Source: Rossellomorea orangium
GTDB taxonomy: Bacteria; Bacillota; Bacilli; Bacillales; Bacillaceae_B
Direction of reading: 5' to 3'
Length of the DNA: 64,000 nt
Assembly: GCF_019334305.1 (NCBI RefSeq)
Contig: NZ_JAHWGH010000032.1
Location: 43,681 to 107,680, forward strand
In this document: one piece after another, positions 63,935 to 64,000 of the stretch
Position numbering within the stretch: position 1 is the first letter of the stretch
Layout: the number at the start of each line of letters is the position of its first letter
Program-made: the position numbers and the translations under genes
The notes under the pieces: generated by a model
What the model saw: the letters and a program-made list of their open reading frames with translations, nothing else
The model's database searches: none
What the model was told of the DNA's origin: nothing

Positions 63935-64000
<66 letters not shown>

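Overview
The window reads as a chromosomal segment of a Gram-positive, low-to-moderate GC, endospore-forming Bacillaceae bacterium. Gene order follows the ytwF-leuS to glgP and tRNA stretch of the Bacillus subtilis chromosome (ytqA-ytqB, ytpB-ytpA, ytoA, metK/pckA, ytmA, ytlACD, ytkD, luxS, ytjA, ythAB, men, yteA, glgBCDAP). Strong AGGAGG-type ribosome binding sites, many TTG starts, T-box and S-box leaders, a secreted immune inhibitor A protease and a Cse60-like spore gene fit this. A Rossellomorea/Bacillus-like relative is my inference. I see no prophage, insertion sequence, CRISPR array or plasmid gene; this is backbone DNA with a few lineage-specific insertions.

Layout: 0-3.5 kb, Cse60-like fragment, rhodanese and T-box-controlled leuS. 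3.6-7.6 kb, a 21-bp degenerate repeat, then a D-3-hydroxybutyrate utilisation unit (dehydrogenase, GntP permease) with a sigma-54 promoter, enhancer-like palindromes and its own AAA+ activator. 7.7-13.2 kb, a cupin, a candidate small RNA, an MFS exporter, ytzC with a small overlapping gene, the wobble-uridine tRNA modification pair ytqA/ytqB, and a luciferase-like oxidoreductase. 13.2-19.3 kb, inhA, ytpB, ytpA, ytoA and a GNAT-like gene. 19.5-23.1 kb, divergent metK (SAM-I riboswitch) and pckA (CcpN-like box). 23.1-31.1 kb, vitamin and methionine genes: bioY (BirA-like box), metE behind tandem SAM-I and cobalamin riboswitches, thiC with a TPP riboswitch, and cutC. 31.2-38.8 kb, small lipoprotein, ytmB/ytmA-like genes, the ytlACD ABC transporter, ytkD, a holin-like gene, YjfB-like and YtzI small genes, luxS and ytjA. 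38.9-43.3 kb, znuA-like lipoprotein (Zur box), cytochrome bd subunits and a short-chain dehydrogenase. 43.8-54 kb, a VOC protein, the menaquinone cluster menF-D-H-B-E-C opposite menA, and yteA. 54-62 kb, the glycogen operon glgBCDAP. 62.6-64 kb, thirteen tRNA genes on the minus strand, the last cut by the window edge and resembling a tRNA cluster downstream of an rRNA operon.

The most notable non-coding features are the tandem metE riboswitches, a palindrome family built on GGGACGGACCT used at four gene ends, two unrelated 21-bp-period degenerate repeat arrays, a third intergenic patch of AAGCGGA-type imperfect palindromes, the sigma-54/enhancer region, and a promoter-plus-terminator unit at 8.4 kb that looks like an unannotated small RNA. 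I found no convincing wholly new multi-gene system; the best candidates for something undescribed are these intergenic elements and a few short genes.
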